In this document: piece after piece, positions 9,807 to 17,885 of the stretch
Position numbering within the stretch: position 1 is the first letter of the stretch
Layout of the letters: the number at the start of each line of letters is the position of its first letter
Source of the DNA: a virus
IMG/VR virus record: IMGVR_UViG_3300025118_000086
Span: 1-30,699 of that record
DNA length: 30,699 bases
Reading direction: 5' to 3' (one strand)
Translations under genes and position numbers: made by a program
Notes under the pieces: generated by a model
The model's database searches: none
Told to the model about the DNA's origin: nothing
The model's input: the letters and a program-made list of their open reading frames with translations, nothing else

Positions 9807-10139
9807 TCAGGTATCAACTTCCCAAACAGTGATGAAGTCAAAGATGATGTCCTTGGCAGTTGTGCCGTCAGTGGCATCAAACCCCAAGAAAGTGATAACC
9901 GGCCCAATTGTCCCATCAGTGTGAGTGATGGTGCTAACCAGGGCGATAGAGTCAGCAGTCTCGCTGCTAACAACAACTGAGACCAGCTTGTCATAAGCGC
10001 GATGGAAGGTGATATCGTAATCACCCGTACCATCATCATCCAACGAGAAGCCTTCACCAGCCTGAATAGCCGCAGTGCCAGTGCCGTTGACACGACCAGC
10101 GACGATTACCAGCTCTTTGCTTGAACTTGTAGCTAACAT
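9807..10139 (-). CDS. Probable capsid decoration or minor head protein
   Basis: 110 residues from the ATG at 10139, chosen because a strong AGGGAGGGTG lies 3-5 nt upstream. An in-frame start further up would overlap the capsid gene and lacks a site. The sequence is beta-rich with alternating hydrophobics (KELVIVAGRVNGTG, DYDITFHRAYDKLVSVVVSS, PVITFLGFDATDGTTAKDIIFDFITVWEV). It directly follows the major capsid gene, the usual place for a decoration protein. It shows no transmembrane segment and no catalytic motif. The assignment is by position and fold-like pattern only. Confidence 0.55.
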   Translation of the reverse strand: MLATSSSKELVIVAGRVNGTGTAAIQAGEGFSLDDDGTGDYDITFHRAYDKLVSVVVSSETADSIALVSTITHTDGTIGPVITFLGFDATDGTTAKDIIFDFITVWEVDT

Positions 10140-10150
10140 TTCACCCTCCC

Positions 10151-11437
10151 TTAGAGCGAGCCAAGACCGGTAACAACAGCGTTGTAACCAGGTGCCTTGC
10201 ACAAGATGTTACCATACCAACCCCATCGGTACTCTACTCCGTCAGCGTTCTGCTCACGAAGACCAGAGAGGCCGTCGAAGTCGAGAATACGAGGAGCACT
10301 TCCGAGGGTTCGGAACTCCCAAGTATCCATCTGAAGAACCCATGCAACTCCTGGCTGGCAGTTGTGGTCGGCATAAACCGGAATCACACCGCTAGGTCCA
10401 GCGAGCTCAATGGCGCTAAAGCCAACTACGCCCGATGTATCATTGGGTCCGTATCGACGACGAGAGTCACCCGCGGTCGATGTTCCTGATGAAAGCGGAG
10501 ACCCCACCATGTCGTTTGCTAGATTCAGCCAGAGGTCTGGCGGAAGGAAGCAGTGAGACGGCATTCCGCCTTCACGGTGGATGGTAACCATTGCATCAAG
10601 GAGAGACTCTTTGATGGAGCTGGCACCCGTGATTCTCTGGCCACCCAAACGAGTGGTGTCCTGAGATCGGTCAACTCCGAAGTATGCAGTAGAGCCAGGA
10701 GCCGACTGAGGGCACCATGCTTCTAGACCTGCAAGACGCTTGAAGTTGCTTGTTCCAGGAGACGCGTTGTTAGTTGCATCGCCTTCGAGATACAGCTTGT
10801 CATTCGCCTGACCGCTAGGCCATACAACGTTTGAGTTTGCATGAATCGTAAAACGACCATTGGTCCGATCAACGTTGACGATCTCAGCGGCTGCACCGTT
10901 GTCACGAAGACTATCGCCTGCCGTTGAAGTACCGCGAACGACTCGCATGCCGACTTCGAAGTTTCGAACATCTGCTGCGTTTTCGAGCACGATAATTGTG
11001 TCGCCACCAGTTACGTCGGTAGAGCCGATGTATCCAGTACCGTCACGGTAAATCGCCTGACCCATTGAGCGAGCAAGTGCATGAAGAGCTGAGTCAGTCT
11101 TCGCCTTTGCAACGTCAAGCAACGAGCCTTCGCTACCGTCAGCGGCCAGCAGGGTTTCGTTGTCGAGGCTAACTACCGCGTAGTCCTTTACTCGTGTGAC
11201 AACGAAGTCTTCGAGCTTAGTTCCACCACGGTTTGTTTGCGCCGTCAGGAAGTTGGCAGATCGTCCAGGTGTTTGCCCGTACTCAACTGCGTAGGTTACG
11301 TTACGACCTGCAAATGAGGTCACTTTCGGCATCATCGAAAGCAGAGGATTGTTCTTGTAAACAAGATTCTCGACCTTCTTGATGGGGTACATGTGCTTCA
11401 TGGCCGCATCGAAGTTGGTCAAATTAAAAGAAGCCAT
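10151..11437 (-). CDS. Major capsid protein
   Basis: 428 residues, with a strong AGGAGGGAGCT immediately before the ATG. Features seen in HK97-fold capsid proteins include an N-terminal helix region (NLTNFDAAMKHMYPIKKVENLVYKNNPLLSMMPK), an E-loop-like strand pair (RNVTYAVEYGQTPG, TKLEDFVVTRVKDYAVVSLDNETL), a long spine helix (LLDVAKAKTDSALHALARSMGQAIYRDG) and a P-domain/A-domain part with a WLNLANDMVG helix and the final EYRWGWYGNILCKAPGYNAVV. It follows scaffold and portal in the standard order and has the best ribosome binding site in the operon, as expected for the most abundant virion protein. Confidence 0.85.
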   Translation of the reverse strand: MASFNLTNFDAAMKHMYPIKKVENLVYKNNPLLSMMPKVTSFAGRNVTYAVEYGQTPGRSANFLTAQTNRGGTKLEDFVVTRVKDYAVVSLDNETLLAADGSEGSLLDVAKAKTDSALHALARSMGQAIYRDGTGYIGSTDVTGGDTIIVLENAADVRNFEVGMRVVRGTSTAGDSLRDNGAAAEIVNVDRTNGRFTIHANSNVVWPSGQANDKLYLEGDATNNASPGTSNFKRLAGLEAWCPQSAPGSTAYFGVDRSQDTTRLGGQRITGASSIKESLLDAMVTIHREGGMPSHCFLPPDLWLNLANDMVGSPLSSGTSTAGDSRRRYGPNDTSGVVGFSAIELAGPSGVIPVYADHNCQPGVAWVLQMDTWEFRTLGSAPRILDFDGLSGLREQNADGVEYRWGWYGNILCKAPGYNAVVTGLGSL

Positions 11438-11452
11438 AGCTCCCTCCTATAA

Positions 11453-12343
11453 TTACGTAAAGAGTTTGCCCTTATACATCTCCTTGAGATCCTCAAGGCT
11501 CATGTCGTCGGACTCAGTCCTAGTAGTTTGTTCTCTCCAACGGGATGAAAGTGTAGCTTGTGATCCCTTCACTCTTTTCGTTGCGCCTGGATAATACTTT
11601 TCGAGTCTCGCCAAAACTTTTGGGTCTTGGTAAAACTCCTCTTCACGCTTCCGGAGTCCGGCTTCAATCTTCTCAAATGCTTCTTTTATTTCGAGTTGCT
11701 CGCCTGTTTGGCGGTAATAAGTAATCATACCATTAACTACGTCTTGTGCGCTACAAGACTCCTTAATGTGCTCAAATCCCTCGCTACTGGTTGCAAACTG
11801 CTCAACCTCGCCAACGAGTGATTGATACGCCCGATTACTCTGGGCCTTCTTCGCATTCTCCTGGGCAGCTTGATCTCTTCTAGCAATCTCAGCCTTTAAG
11901 GCCTCGACTTCTTTGGAGTTTTTGCCAATCTGCTGCTCTGGAGAGAGGCTTGGGTTATCACCCTGAATCATTCGATGGGTCCAGTCCTTATAGACTCCCA
12001 TCGGATCCATGCCCTGAGACCTAAAGAATTCAGAAGGATTTTCTTCCATAAGCTTCTTGGCAGCCTGGAACTTCTCAAACTCTTCTCTTTGAGCCCGGAT
12101 ACTATTCTCTTGTTCCTTTAAGCCGATCTCACGCTTCCTGAGCTCCTTGTCTCGTCGGACATTCTCAAGAAACTCCTTGCTCTTCATCCTCTCCTGGACG
12201 GGCTCGGCCTGAGTCGGCTCCATTATCGGGGACGGCTCTTCACTGTAGATGTTGTAAGACTCTGGCTGGCTTGGCTCTGCCTCATGGGCAGGTTCCGGTG
12301 ATGACTCACTAACCATTGGCTCTGATACTTGCTCTTCACTCAT
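11453..12343 (-). CDS. Scaffold protein
   Basis: 296 residues. Residues 1-50 are acidic and Pro/Glu/Ser-rich. Residues of about 50-100 are a highly charged helix (KSKEFLENVRRDKELRKREIGLKEQENSIRAQREEFEKF), and the C-terminal third is again charged and ends with a basic/acidic helical region. Low hydrophobicity, coiled-coil character and position between portal and major capsid protein are the hallmarks of phage scaffolding proteins, which shape the procapsid and then leave. The ATG is preceded by AGGAG. No protease domain or cleavage motif is visible. Confidence 0.8.
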   Translation of the reverse strand: MSEEQVSEPMVSESSPEPAHEAEPSQPESYNIYSEEPSPIMEPTQAEPVQERMKSKEFLENVRRDKELRKREIGLKEQENSIRAQREEFEKFQAAKKLMEENPSEFFRSQGMDPMGVYKDWTHRMIQGDNPSLSPEQQIGKNSKEVEALKAEIARRDQAAQENAKKAQSNRAYQSLVGEVEQFATSSEGFEHIKESCSAQDVVNGMITYYRQTGEQLEIKEAFEKIEAGLRKREEEFYQDPKVLARLEKYYPGATKRVKGSQATLSSRWREQTTRTESDDMSLEDLKEMYKGKLFT

Positions 12344-12353
12344 TAAAACGCTC

Positions 12354-14273
12354 CTATGCTATGCCCGGTAATGGGGCTGCTATTCCTGGCTCTGGTGGTG
12401 CTGGTGGACCTGGCGGTAGTCCGGGGGGAAGCCCAGGTGGCCCCGCCATTCCCGGTGGCAATCCGGGAGGCATCGGTCCCGGCATCGGTCCTGGCGGAGG
12501 CCCTGCCATTGGCCCGCTCATTGGGGATGGGGCGGGTCCTTGTGGCATTGCTGGTGGCGGCGCCATCATCGAATCGGCTTGCGCGAGCCATCTTCGAAGT
12601 AATTCCCGCCTATCTTCCGGCTCATCATTAATAATCGCGAGGTTGTATGCTTGCTGGATTCTACTGATTCCGTACTCAAGAGCCATGTATGGTTCGGGCG
12701 GAATATACTCGCCGTCCTCAAGCATTCTCTCAATAGCCAAATCAATCACTTCGATATGGGCCGTCTTGAGTTTGTTGGCTGTCTCGAGATCAGGGAAGTC
12801 GAGGAGCTGGTGCGCCTCTTCTTTTGAGAACATGCCGTTAAGCATCATCTCATTTACCGATGCAAGCTTGGCTGCTGGGGTTTGAGGCAGTGAGCCGATT
12901 GGCTTCACTTGCATGATGTATTGATCCTCATCGAGGTCGATCTCATCCCAATCAATCTGCTCTAGGCCGCCTTTTCTGTCGAAACTTGCTACCGTGTACG
13001 GATTGCCGTCGTCGTGCAAATCCTTGATCATCTCAATGGCTTGCTCGGCAACATCGACAAACAGTCGCTCATAGGCTTGGCCTACGACCATAAATCTCTC
13101 AGATTCTATGTCAGAAAACTCCCTGAGAGCGCGTCCTGATTCTAGACCAACGGGTTTTTTGCTCTGAGCCGCAAGCTGGGAGATACCCGTCATTTCGTAG
13201 GCTCTCTCAACCAGTCGGTCCAGGTGGGAGAACATCTCACCCGATACAGCCCTTGGAACAAAGAACTGTGGTGGCGTTCCTCTGTAGGTGATGGCTCCCC
13301 ATACCTTATTGCTAAGATGGGTCTGGACTATCTTCGAGGTGTCCTCAATGAAGACCTTCGGGGTTGCCAGGTGCATCTGCTCTTGGATTCTTGCCAGGAG
13401 CTTGTTGATTTCAATCTGGATTCCCTTCACCTCTTTGGTGAGACCATTGCCCCAGAAGGACATAGGGTTCTCGCTCCATTTAAGGAAGGCGAACGGGAAG
13501 TGATCTTTCGACCACTCTTCATCGAGGAGAGTAACATCATGAACGCAGATAACATGTCGTCCGTCAGTGGCTTCTGGCCCTGAAGGCAGGTGCCATGCCT
13601 CGTGACATTCGATCATGTCAGAGTCTCGACCGTTGTCGTATCCCTCGTCTGTCTTAGAGGACACGTCCAGAATCTGCTGCCTTTTCTCCGGAAACATTTC
13701 CGCAAGCATGTGTCTTGAGACTTTCTTAGTCTGGAAGAGCTGGCGAGGCATGTTCCCGTTCTCTGCCTCAACAGGATCTAGCGTAAGCTCCCAGATAGGG
13801 ACACGCTCAACCTTCACCTTGCCATGCTCAGCAAAGATCTTCATTACACCAGTTCCCGTGATGCAGCAGTCCAAGAAGACTCTTTGGGCAATTGAGTAAA
13901 TGTTCAGGGAATAGAACAGGCCTTGCATGAGTTTGGTAAACTGCTTGGCTTTTCTCTGCTGAGAGAACGCCCCGCCCTCGGTGAGGAAGTTTACGGCTGG
14001 TCTATGTTTGGCGATTTTAGCCGTGGCGGCCTGGCAGATGGAGTGGATAATATTGAAGGTCAGTCTGGGCTGACGCATCGAGGCATATCCCTGCATGCCA
14101 TACATAAACCTACTGTGTGTCGGACGACCGTTGTAAAGTCCCGAGTGGACGGCTGTCTCAGTGTAGTACTGATCCTGCTCTTCTCGGAGTGTTCTGACAA
14201 ATGAAGCGATGTCGGAGTGAGGTTCACTCTCTGACTTCCACCAGAAATTGTTGTCAAACACTCCGTTATTCAT
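12354..14273 (-). CDS. Portal protein
   Basis: 639 residues; its ATG overlaps the stop of the upstream gene (ATGA). The N-terminal part (HSGLYNGRPTHSRFMYGMQGYASMRQPRL) precedes the typical portal core: TFNIIHSICQAATAKIAKHRPAVNFL, then KLMQGLFYSLNIYSIAQRVFLDCCITGTGVMKIF. The wing and clip region holds VPIWELTLDPVEAENGNMPRQLFQ, and a long helical segment (EINKLLARIQEQMHLATPKVFI, later SGRALREFSDIESERF) follows. This fits the 12-subunit portal of podoviruses, the vertex through which DNA is packaged and ejected. The last 50 or so residues are almost only Pro, Gly, Met, Ala and Leu (12357-12530), unlike the helical barrel seen in P22. Confidence 0.85.
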   Translation of the reverse strand: MNNGVFDNNFWWKSESEPHSDIASFVRTLREEQDQYYTETAVHSGLYNGRPTHSRFMYGMQGYASMRQPRLTFNIIHSICQAATAKIAKHRPAVNFLTEGGAFSQQRKAKQFTKLMQGLFYSLNIYSIAQRVFLDCCITGTGVMKIFAEHGKVKVERVPIWELTLDPVEAENGNMPRQLFQTKKVSRHMLAEMFPEKRQQILDVSSKTDEGYDNGRDSDMIECHEAWHLPSGPEATDGRHVICVHDVTLLDEEWSKDHFPFAFLKWSENPMSFWGNGLTKEVKGIQIEINKLLARIQEQMHLATPKVFIEDTSKIVQTHLSNKVWGAITYRGTPPQFFVPRAVSGEMFSHLDRLVERAYEMTGISQLAAQSKKPVGLESGRALREFSDIESERFMVVGQAYERLFVDVAEQAIEMIKDLHDDGNPYTVASFDRKGGLEQIDWDEIDLDEDQYIMQVKPIGSLPQTPAAKLASVNEMMLNGMFSKEEAHQLLDFPDLETANKLKTAHIEVIDLAIERMLEDGEYIPPEPYMALEYGISRIQQAYNLAIINDEPEDRRELLRRWLAQADSMMAPPPAMPQGPAPSPMSGPMAGPPPGPMPGPMPPGLPPGMAGPPGLPPGLPPGPPAPPEPGIAAPLPGIA

Positions 14274-14557
14274 CCTTCAGCACTCCAGTAAAGATAGTCT
14301 TCTTCGCTATTACCTAGATCATCAACGGGTTCGAGGCGAACATTTTGAGTTGCATCACCGGTTAACGGTGCAGACTCTTGGTCATAGTCGTTAAAATCAA
14401 ACTTCTTTGACTGTGCCATCGCCACCATAGGCGAGCCACCTAGCTCAATCTCAACTTCAGCGTCCTTGTAACGAACTACACCATACTCAAGAAGCATCTT
14501 AAGCATGCTCTTTAGCTTCTTGGTTGTTGGTACTGATGCGTTAAATACCTTTGTCAT
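14270..14557 (-). CDS. Small hypothetical protein between terminase and portal
   Basis: 95 residues. The N-terminal half is basic and helical (TTKKLKSMLKMLLEYGVVRYKDAEVEIELGG). The C-terminal half is acidic and probably disordered (PVDDLGNSEEDYLYWSAEG). The stop overlaps the portal start (ATGA), so it is likely translated at a fixed ratio to the portal. I do not recognise a family. The position suggests a packaging or portal-assembly accessory protein. Confidence 0.65.
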   Translation of the reverse strand: MTKVFNASVPTTKKLKSMLKMLLEYGVVRYKDAEVEIELGGSPMVAMAQSKKFDFNDYDQESAPLTGDATQNVRLEPVDDLGNSEEDYLYWSAEG

Positions 14558-14566
14558 TCCCTGCTC

Positions 14567-16072
14567 CTAATTAATCCAGAGGTCTGATTCGTTGTAACCT
14601 TCCCCCCATAGGTCTTTATCGTAACTCTCCTGGTGCTGTTCATCAAGTAGTCGTTGCTCGATCTTGTCTTCAAGTTGCTTGTAGTACTCCTCAGAGCCCG
14701 GAATGACGCCCGGAACCTTCGCTTCATACAAATAGTGCCTACATTCAACCCAGGCATAGAGGGCGGCATCGGATAAGTGGTTGTCATATCTACGATCTTC
14801 GGCAGTTCCTGCCCGGTTAAATTGCAACTTATCCCACTCCTCAAGCAGCTCCATCCCCCTCCGAACCTTCAAAACACTGCCTTTTAAGTCCGAATTCATC
14901 ATTTTGATGAGACCAACTTTATCCCCTGTTTTTCTTGCTGGTTTTACCGGCAGCCTGCTTCTTTCCTTGAATGTCTCAAGAACCATTCGAGACGCACCAC
15001 CCCCGGTATCCATGACAATGGATGTGAAGTCATAGTCAGCCATGAATCTCTTGATTTTGTCCTCTACGTCAGAGGTGAGCATTTGCCTCTCCTTGTACTC
15101 GTCGACAAGATAGAGGTGTGGGTGGTCTGGAGACCAAGCAGCAACAACGAAAGCGGTAGCGTCATGATAACCAAGGTCGACTCCGAGAACGTATTCCCAG
15201 TCATTACTGTCGGGGGTCTTCTCAAACAGATTATGATCAGCGTAGGAATAGACGACCTCTTGATCATCGCGGACCCAGAGTCCCAGGTATTCTCGTTTGA
15301 AGGAAGCGTCGTTTGGGTCGAGGATCCCATTGTCGATATCCTGCTGGATAGCCCTCATTGCATGTCTCATGTGAGGGTTGTCTTTTACTGTCCACCTGTG
15401 AATTGAGAAGTTGTAAGCCCCTTTTTCAGTAATATCGTAGAAAAATCCAGAACATGCGCTGTTCGGGGTAGAGATCATAACCAGTGAGCCATCCCTATCG
15501 AGAAGGGCTGGGGTCAATACTTCGTTAACCAGCTCCTTCAAGTCGATATTGAAGAAAGCGGCTTCATCAAGAACAGCGAGAGAAAAGGCTGCACCACGGA
15601 GCTTATCCACATCGGAAGCATCGTTAGCGCCCGTGAATATAATCTGACTCGTGTTCTTAAGCGTGGCAATGAGGTCGGCGTTGTTAAACCTAATCCCAAG
15701 GCGGAATTTTTGATTGAGCTCTTTTAGGGATGTCCAAAGGATACGCTTAGCAGCTTCTCGGGTTCGTGCGATGTATACACAGGTAGATCCATCGCTCTCC
15801 ATCGCCTCCTGAACCAGGTAACGACCAGCAGCGTAACTCTTTCCGCTTCGACGGCTGCATATAGCCGCCTTTCTCTTGGAGTCGTCTTCGATAAAATCCA
15901 GCTGCTCCCGGAAGAGCATCTTGCGCAAGTTAAGGATATTACTCCTTCTGCTTCTTAGTTGAGCCTCGTTTGGCTTTTTCTTTCCGCCAAATCTGACGGC
16001 CATTGCCTCAAGAACCTCTCGATCGGTGAGGGTCATCTCAGGGAGAGCCCTGTCTTTCTTCTTACGAGGCAT
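14567..16072 (-). CDS. terL: Terminase large subunit
   Basis: 501 residues from the ATG at 16072, with GGTGGAG 6-10 nt upstream; an in-frame GTG four codons earlier is less likely. The ATPase domain has Walker A CSRRSGKS at 72-79, Walker B SLAVLDEAAF at 164-173 (Asp169, Glu170) and the coupling motif ISTPN at 200-204. The RNase H-like nuclease domain has acidic residues at Asp299 (GVDLGYHD), Asp355 (VMDTGGG) and Asp435 (LSDAALYA). This is the motor that packages DNA through the portal and cuts concatemers. It overlaps the upstream gene by 11 nt. All key residues are present, so it should be active. Confidence 0.95.
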   Translation of the reverse strand: MPRKKKDRALPEMTLTDREVLEAMAVRFGGKKKPNEAQLRSRRSNILNLRKMLFREQLDFIEDDSKRKAAICSRRSGKSYAAGRYLVQEAMESDGSTCVYIARTREAAKRILWTSLKELNQKFRLGIRFNNADLIATLKNTSQIIFTGANDASDVDKLRGAAFSLAVLDEAAFFNIDLKELVNEVLTPALLDRDGSLVMISTPNSACSGFFYDITEKGAYNFSIHRWTVKDNPHMRHAMRAIQQDIDNGILDPNDASFKREYLGLWVRDDQEVVYSYADHNLFEKTPDSNDWEYVLGVDLGYHDATAFVVAAWSPDHPHLYLVDEYKERQMLTSDVEDKIKRFMADYDFTSIVMDTGGGASRMVLETFKERSRLPVKPARKTGDKVGLIKMMNSDLKGSVLKVRRGMELLEEWDKLQFNRAGTAEDRRYDNHLSDAALYAWVECRHYLYEAKVPGVIPGSEEYYKQLEDKIEQRLLDEQHQESYDKDLWGEGYNESDLWIN

Positions 16073-16505
16073 AAGCGGCTCCACCTTCTTCGGGGTGAAG
16101 GATGGTGTAAATCACAGAGGGCAAAAGGCTCCCGATATACTTGGCGTTCCATTTGTCACGAGCGTCGAGCTGCTGCATGTGCCACGACCAGAAAGTACAG
16201 AAGATCGGAGAGTCATCTGGGTAGACATGACGCAGTAGGTCATTGGCAACACCATTCCTTCGGAAGTTCTTCTTCACGAAGATGTAGTGCAGCATGTTGG
16301 TGTCTTCGAGCTTCCCATGAGCAATCCATCCGATGATGTGGTTCGGGTCATCGTCTGGGCACCATATGGAGACAGTCTTCTCCTTGATTACATTATCTAT
16401 GAGGCAGCGCGTCATCTTGGTGACAGCCCGTGTGGGACACTTCACCGAGTGGAGCCATGAGTGGTACACAAAATCTTCGTCTAGTGGTCTAACTTCCCGA
16501 ATCAT
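16062..16505 (-). CDS. GNAT-like acetyltransferase-fold protein
   Basis: 147 residues. The centre has a GNAT motif A pattern: strand MLHYIFVKKNF followed by RRNGVANDLLRHV (residues 71-94). The R-R-N-G-V-A turn is where acetyl-CoA pyrophosphate normally binds. It is preceded by two strands (TVSIWCP and HIIGWIAHG). Such proteins are commonly found near the packaging genes of podoviruses, where they are often annotated as acetyltransferase or internal virion protein without a known substrate. It overlaps the next gene and the large terminase at its ends, so it is part of the same transcript. Catalytic competence is not certain. Confidence 0.7.
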   Translation of the reverse strand: MIREVRPLDEDFVYHSWLHSVKCPTRAVTKMTRCLIDNVIKEKTVSIWCPDDDPNHIIGWIAHGKLEDTNMLHYIFVKKNFRRNGVANDLLRHVYPDDSPIFCTFWSWHMQQLDARDKWNAKYIGSLLPSVIYTILHPEEGGAAYAS

Positions 16506-16827
16506 CTAACTTCGGCCTTTCTCTAATAATCTTGCGGCTAATCTTGAGAAGGTCGTCATTGGACATTGAAGCTATTGCGTCGGACTTTAAGACGGCCTCT
16601 ATCTCGAGTAATTTCTTCATCCCTGAGTAACAGGAGTCTAATTTCTGAAAGTCTTTGTTGTCGAGCTCGTTACCAGAGTCCACCTTGTCCTTGAGGGCGG
16701 AAATCTGGCTCTCGGTGATGTAGAAGAGGTCAGCCCAAAGCTTGTGCTTGTCTTTAGTGTAGAGAACTTTGACCTTCTGGCCCTGGACATTGTAGGCACC
16801 TGCGGCGCGCTTAGTTGCTTCAGACAT
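16489..16827 (-). CDS. Hypothetical protein, candidate small terminase
   Basis: 112 residues; first gene of the leftward operon, with GGGAGGAAAGA right before the ATG. The sequence is helical and charged. KVKVLYTKDKHKLWADLFYITESQISALKDKV is followed by a Lys/Asp/Leu-rich helix (LDSCYSGMKKLLEIEAVL) and a C-terminal helix (DDLLKISRKIIRERPKL). Size, helicity and position ahead of the large terminase fit a small terminase subunit, which would recognise the packaging site. No clear helix-turn-helix is visible, so this is only a candidate. Confidence 0.6.
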   Translation of the reverse strand: MSEATKRAAGAYNVQGQKVKVLYTKDKHKLWADLFYITESQISALKDKVDSGNELDNKDFQKLDSCYSGMKKLLEIEAVLKSDAIASMSNDDLLKISRKIIRERPKLDDSGS

Positions 16828-17344
16828 TCTTTCCTCCCGGCTACAGTAAAAAGTCTAAACGATCGATTGCACTGAGAGCAAGAGGTCGGTACCATGGAAG
16901 GACCCCACAAGCTACGGAGTAGACGCCAGTGACCACCCCGGTCACCCTTTAGGCGGACGCGCAACCCCTGTCGCCCTTCGGCTTTCAATGATTATCTAGA
17001 CATTCAAGGCTTACCCAAGTTGGATATCGGCAGGGGCAACGGACGTAGCTTCCCGTTGATGCACAATACAAGTAACCAACCTTGCGGGCTTTTTCTAGAT
17101 TAATCCGAGGGGGGGTGCTTCAATAGGGATCTGCTGATAACGCACTGCGCTACACTGAAAACGGGGAAAAATTCATGGAGGGTGTTTGGCTTGCCTGGAC
17201 TAGAATTCAAAGAGGGGGTACCCCCATCGAGATATGAGCCACAGGCGTAAGAAAAGCACTATCTCACACCAGCCCACCGTCAGCTATCACTCTCACCATA
17301 CACTCGGCACGCTACGGTTTCTAACACACCACCGGTATAATACA
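16828..17344. other. Divergent non-coding region with hairpins; candidate packaging or promoter region
   Basis: No credible gene lies here. Visible structure includes a hairpin at 16924-16955 (GTGACC/GGTCAC inside CGCC/GGCG), a longer pairing CCCCTG 16965-16970 with CAGGGG 17031-17036, a CCCG/CGGG pairing followed by five T at about 17053-17092 (a weak rightward terminator at best), a run of seven G at 17109-17115, and a perfect 12-bp palindrome GGGGGTACCCCC at 17214-17225. The leftward promoter for the morphogenesis operon must be in or near this segment, but I see no convincing -35/-10 pair. Being next to the possible small terminase, the region could also hold the packaging site. Confidence 0.5.
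17313..17341 (+). promoter_or_regulatory. Candidate promoter for the large RNA / downstream operon
   Basis: A perfect sigma-70 -10 hexamer TATAAT sits at 17336-17341 on the plus strand, upstream of the structured RNA region. No good -35 box lies 15-18 bp upstream (17313-17318 reads TACGGT), and no TGn extension is present. Transcription would start near 17348. One such hexamer in a region this size can arise by chance. Confidence 0.3.
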
Positions 17345-17385
17345 CCCTTACACCACCTAACTCACTGGAATCACGTAGCTCACAT

Positions 17386-17432
17386 GTACAGATCTAGTAC
17401 AAAAAGTGTACCCTATCGCTCCTTCCTGGTAC
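17386..17432. repeat. GTAC sites phased by about one helical turn
   Basis: Self-complementary GTAC tetramers begin at 17386, 17397, 17408 and 17429, that is 11, 11 and 21 bp apart. They would lie on one face of the helix. GTAC also recurs through the rest of the region (for example 17551, 17692 and within 17922-18003). This could be a protein-binding array near the start of the putative RNA, or a by-product of hairpin structure (TGTAC/GTACA can pair). Confidence 0.4.
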
Positions 17433-17519
17433 CAAACCGTGCACCGACGAGCCCAAAACAGCACTCGTTAGCACGTAATACCTCACGCCCCACCCCCCTA
17501 GAGAACCCGCAACTCTCGT

Positions 17520-17582
17520 GCAGGACTACCGACACTCCCGCAGCCATGGAGTACCATGTCCGCGACAGCTTACGAGTCCTGC
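17520..17582 (+). repeat. Structured RNA motif, copy C
   Basis: The helix GCAGGACT (17520-17527) pairs perfectly with AGTCCTGC (17575-17582). The internal loop is ACCGAC (17528-17533) opposite TTACG (17570-17574). The inner arm is longer than in the other copies and contains CATGG-AGTA-CCATG (17545-17558). It shares the loop sequences and ACT/AGT closing pairs with copies A and B while the flanking helix differs. Confidence 0.65.
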
Positions 17583-17663
17583 GCTCGGTCACACGTTCTC
17601 TCCACCGCAAGTCCGAGAACCTTGGCGACACTCTTCGCTGATACCTAGAGCACTAGTCGATAG

Positions 17664-17715
17664 GCCCGCTCAATGGACTAACGACGCCTGAGTACAGGCT
17701 TACGAGTCCATGGGC
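17664..17715 (+). repeat. Structured RNA motif, copy A
   Basis: The outer pairs are GCCC (17664-17667)/GGGC (17712-17715). The main helix is ATGGACT (17673-17679)/AGTCCAT (17705-17711). The internal loop is AACGAC (17680-17685) opposite TTACG (17700-17704), and the inner hairpin is GCCTG-AGTA-CAGGC (17686-17699). CTAACGACGCC at 17678-17688 is exactly complementary to part of the leader of the gene at 21168. Confidence 0.7.
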
Positions 17716-17762
17716 AGCTACATGTGTCTCTCCGGGATGCTATCAAGCTGAATGACCCGCTA

Positions 17763-17811
17763 GAATCAGAGCCACTAACGACGCCTCCGGCTTACGAGTG
17801 GCCCTAGATTC
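17763..17811 (+). repeat. Structured RNA motif, copy B
   Basis: The outer pairs are GAATC (17763-17767)/GATTC (17807-17811). The main helix is GCCACT (17771-17776)/AGTGGC (17797-17802). The internal loop AACGAC (17777-17782) opposite TTACG (17792-17796) is identical to copy A, with a short inner hairpin GCC-TCC-GGC. Relative to copy A, the two pairs next to ACT/AGT change from GG/CC to CC/GG, a covariation that supports base pairing. Confidence 0.7.
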
Positions 17812-17845
17812 GCTACCGACTCAGAGCATCACCTCGGAATCGGAC

Positions 17846-17885
17846 GTAGGGTTGTGACAGGAAGGTCTAGTCCTACACTCCTGTG
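17846..17885 (+). promoter_or_regulatory. Pseudoknot-like element containing an anti-Shine-Dalgarno sequence
   Basis: GTAGG (17846-17850) can pair with CCTAC (17872-17876), and ACAGG (17857-17861) with CCTGT (17880-17884). The order of the four strands is that of an H-type pseudoknot. The same 3' strand lies within ACTCCTGTG (17877-17885), which is perfectly complementary to CACAGGAGT (18090-18098), the ribosome binding site of the next gene. The two pairings exclude each other, the layout of an on/off switch. An identical site precedes the gene at 20449. This is a proposal from complementarity only. Confidence 0.4.

Noticed and set aside
16638-16988. A 116-codon minus-strand frame extending upstream of the first operon gene
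   Set aside because: It is a shadow of the 16489-16827 gene in another frame, and its upstream part crosses the 16924-16955 hairpin without a ribosome binding site.
17438-17475. A fourth copy of the RNA motif (CGTGC-ACCGAC...GTTA-GCACG)
   Set aside because: It shares ACCGAC and a closing helix but lacks the TTACG strand and ACT/AGT pairs, so I do not count it as a true copy.
17413-17631. A 72-codon minus-strand frame overlapping motif copies C and the 17436-17475 hairpin
   Set aside because: No ribosome binding site and no recognisable protein pattern; explained by the base composition of the structured region.
17234-17641. A 135-codon plus-strand frame in the gene-free region
   Set aside because: Composition is dominated by Ser, Thr, His, Arg and Pro, there is no ribosome binding site, and it runs through the perfect helices of RNA motif copy C. 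It looks like a chance frame in C-rich sequence.
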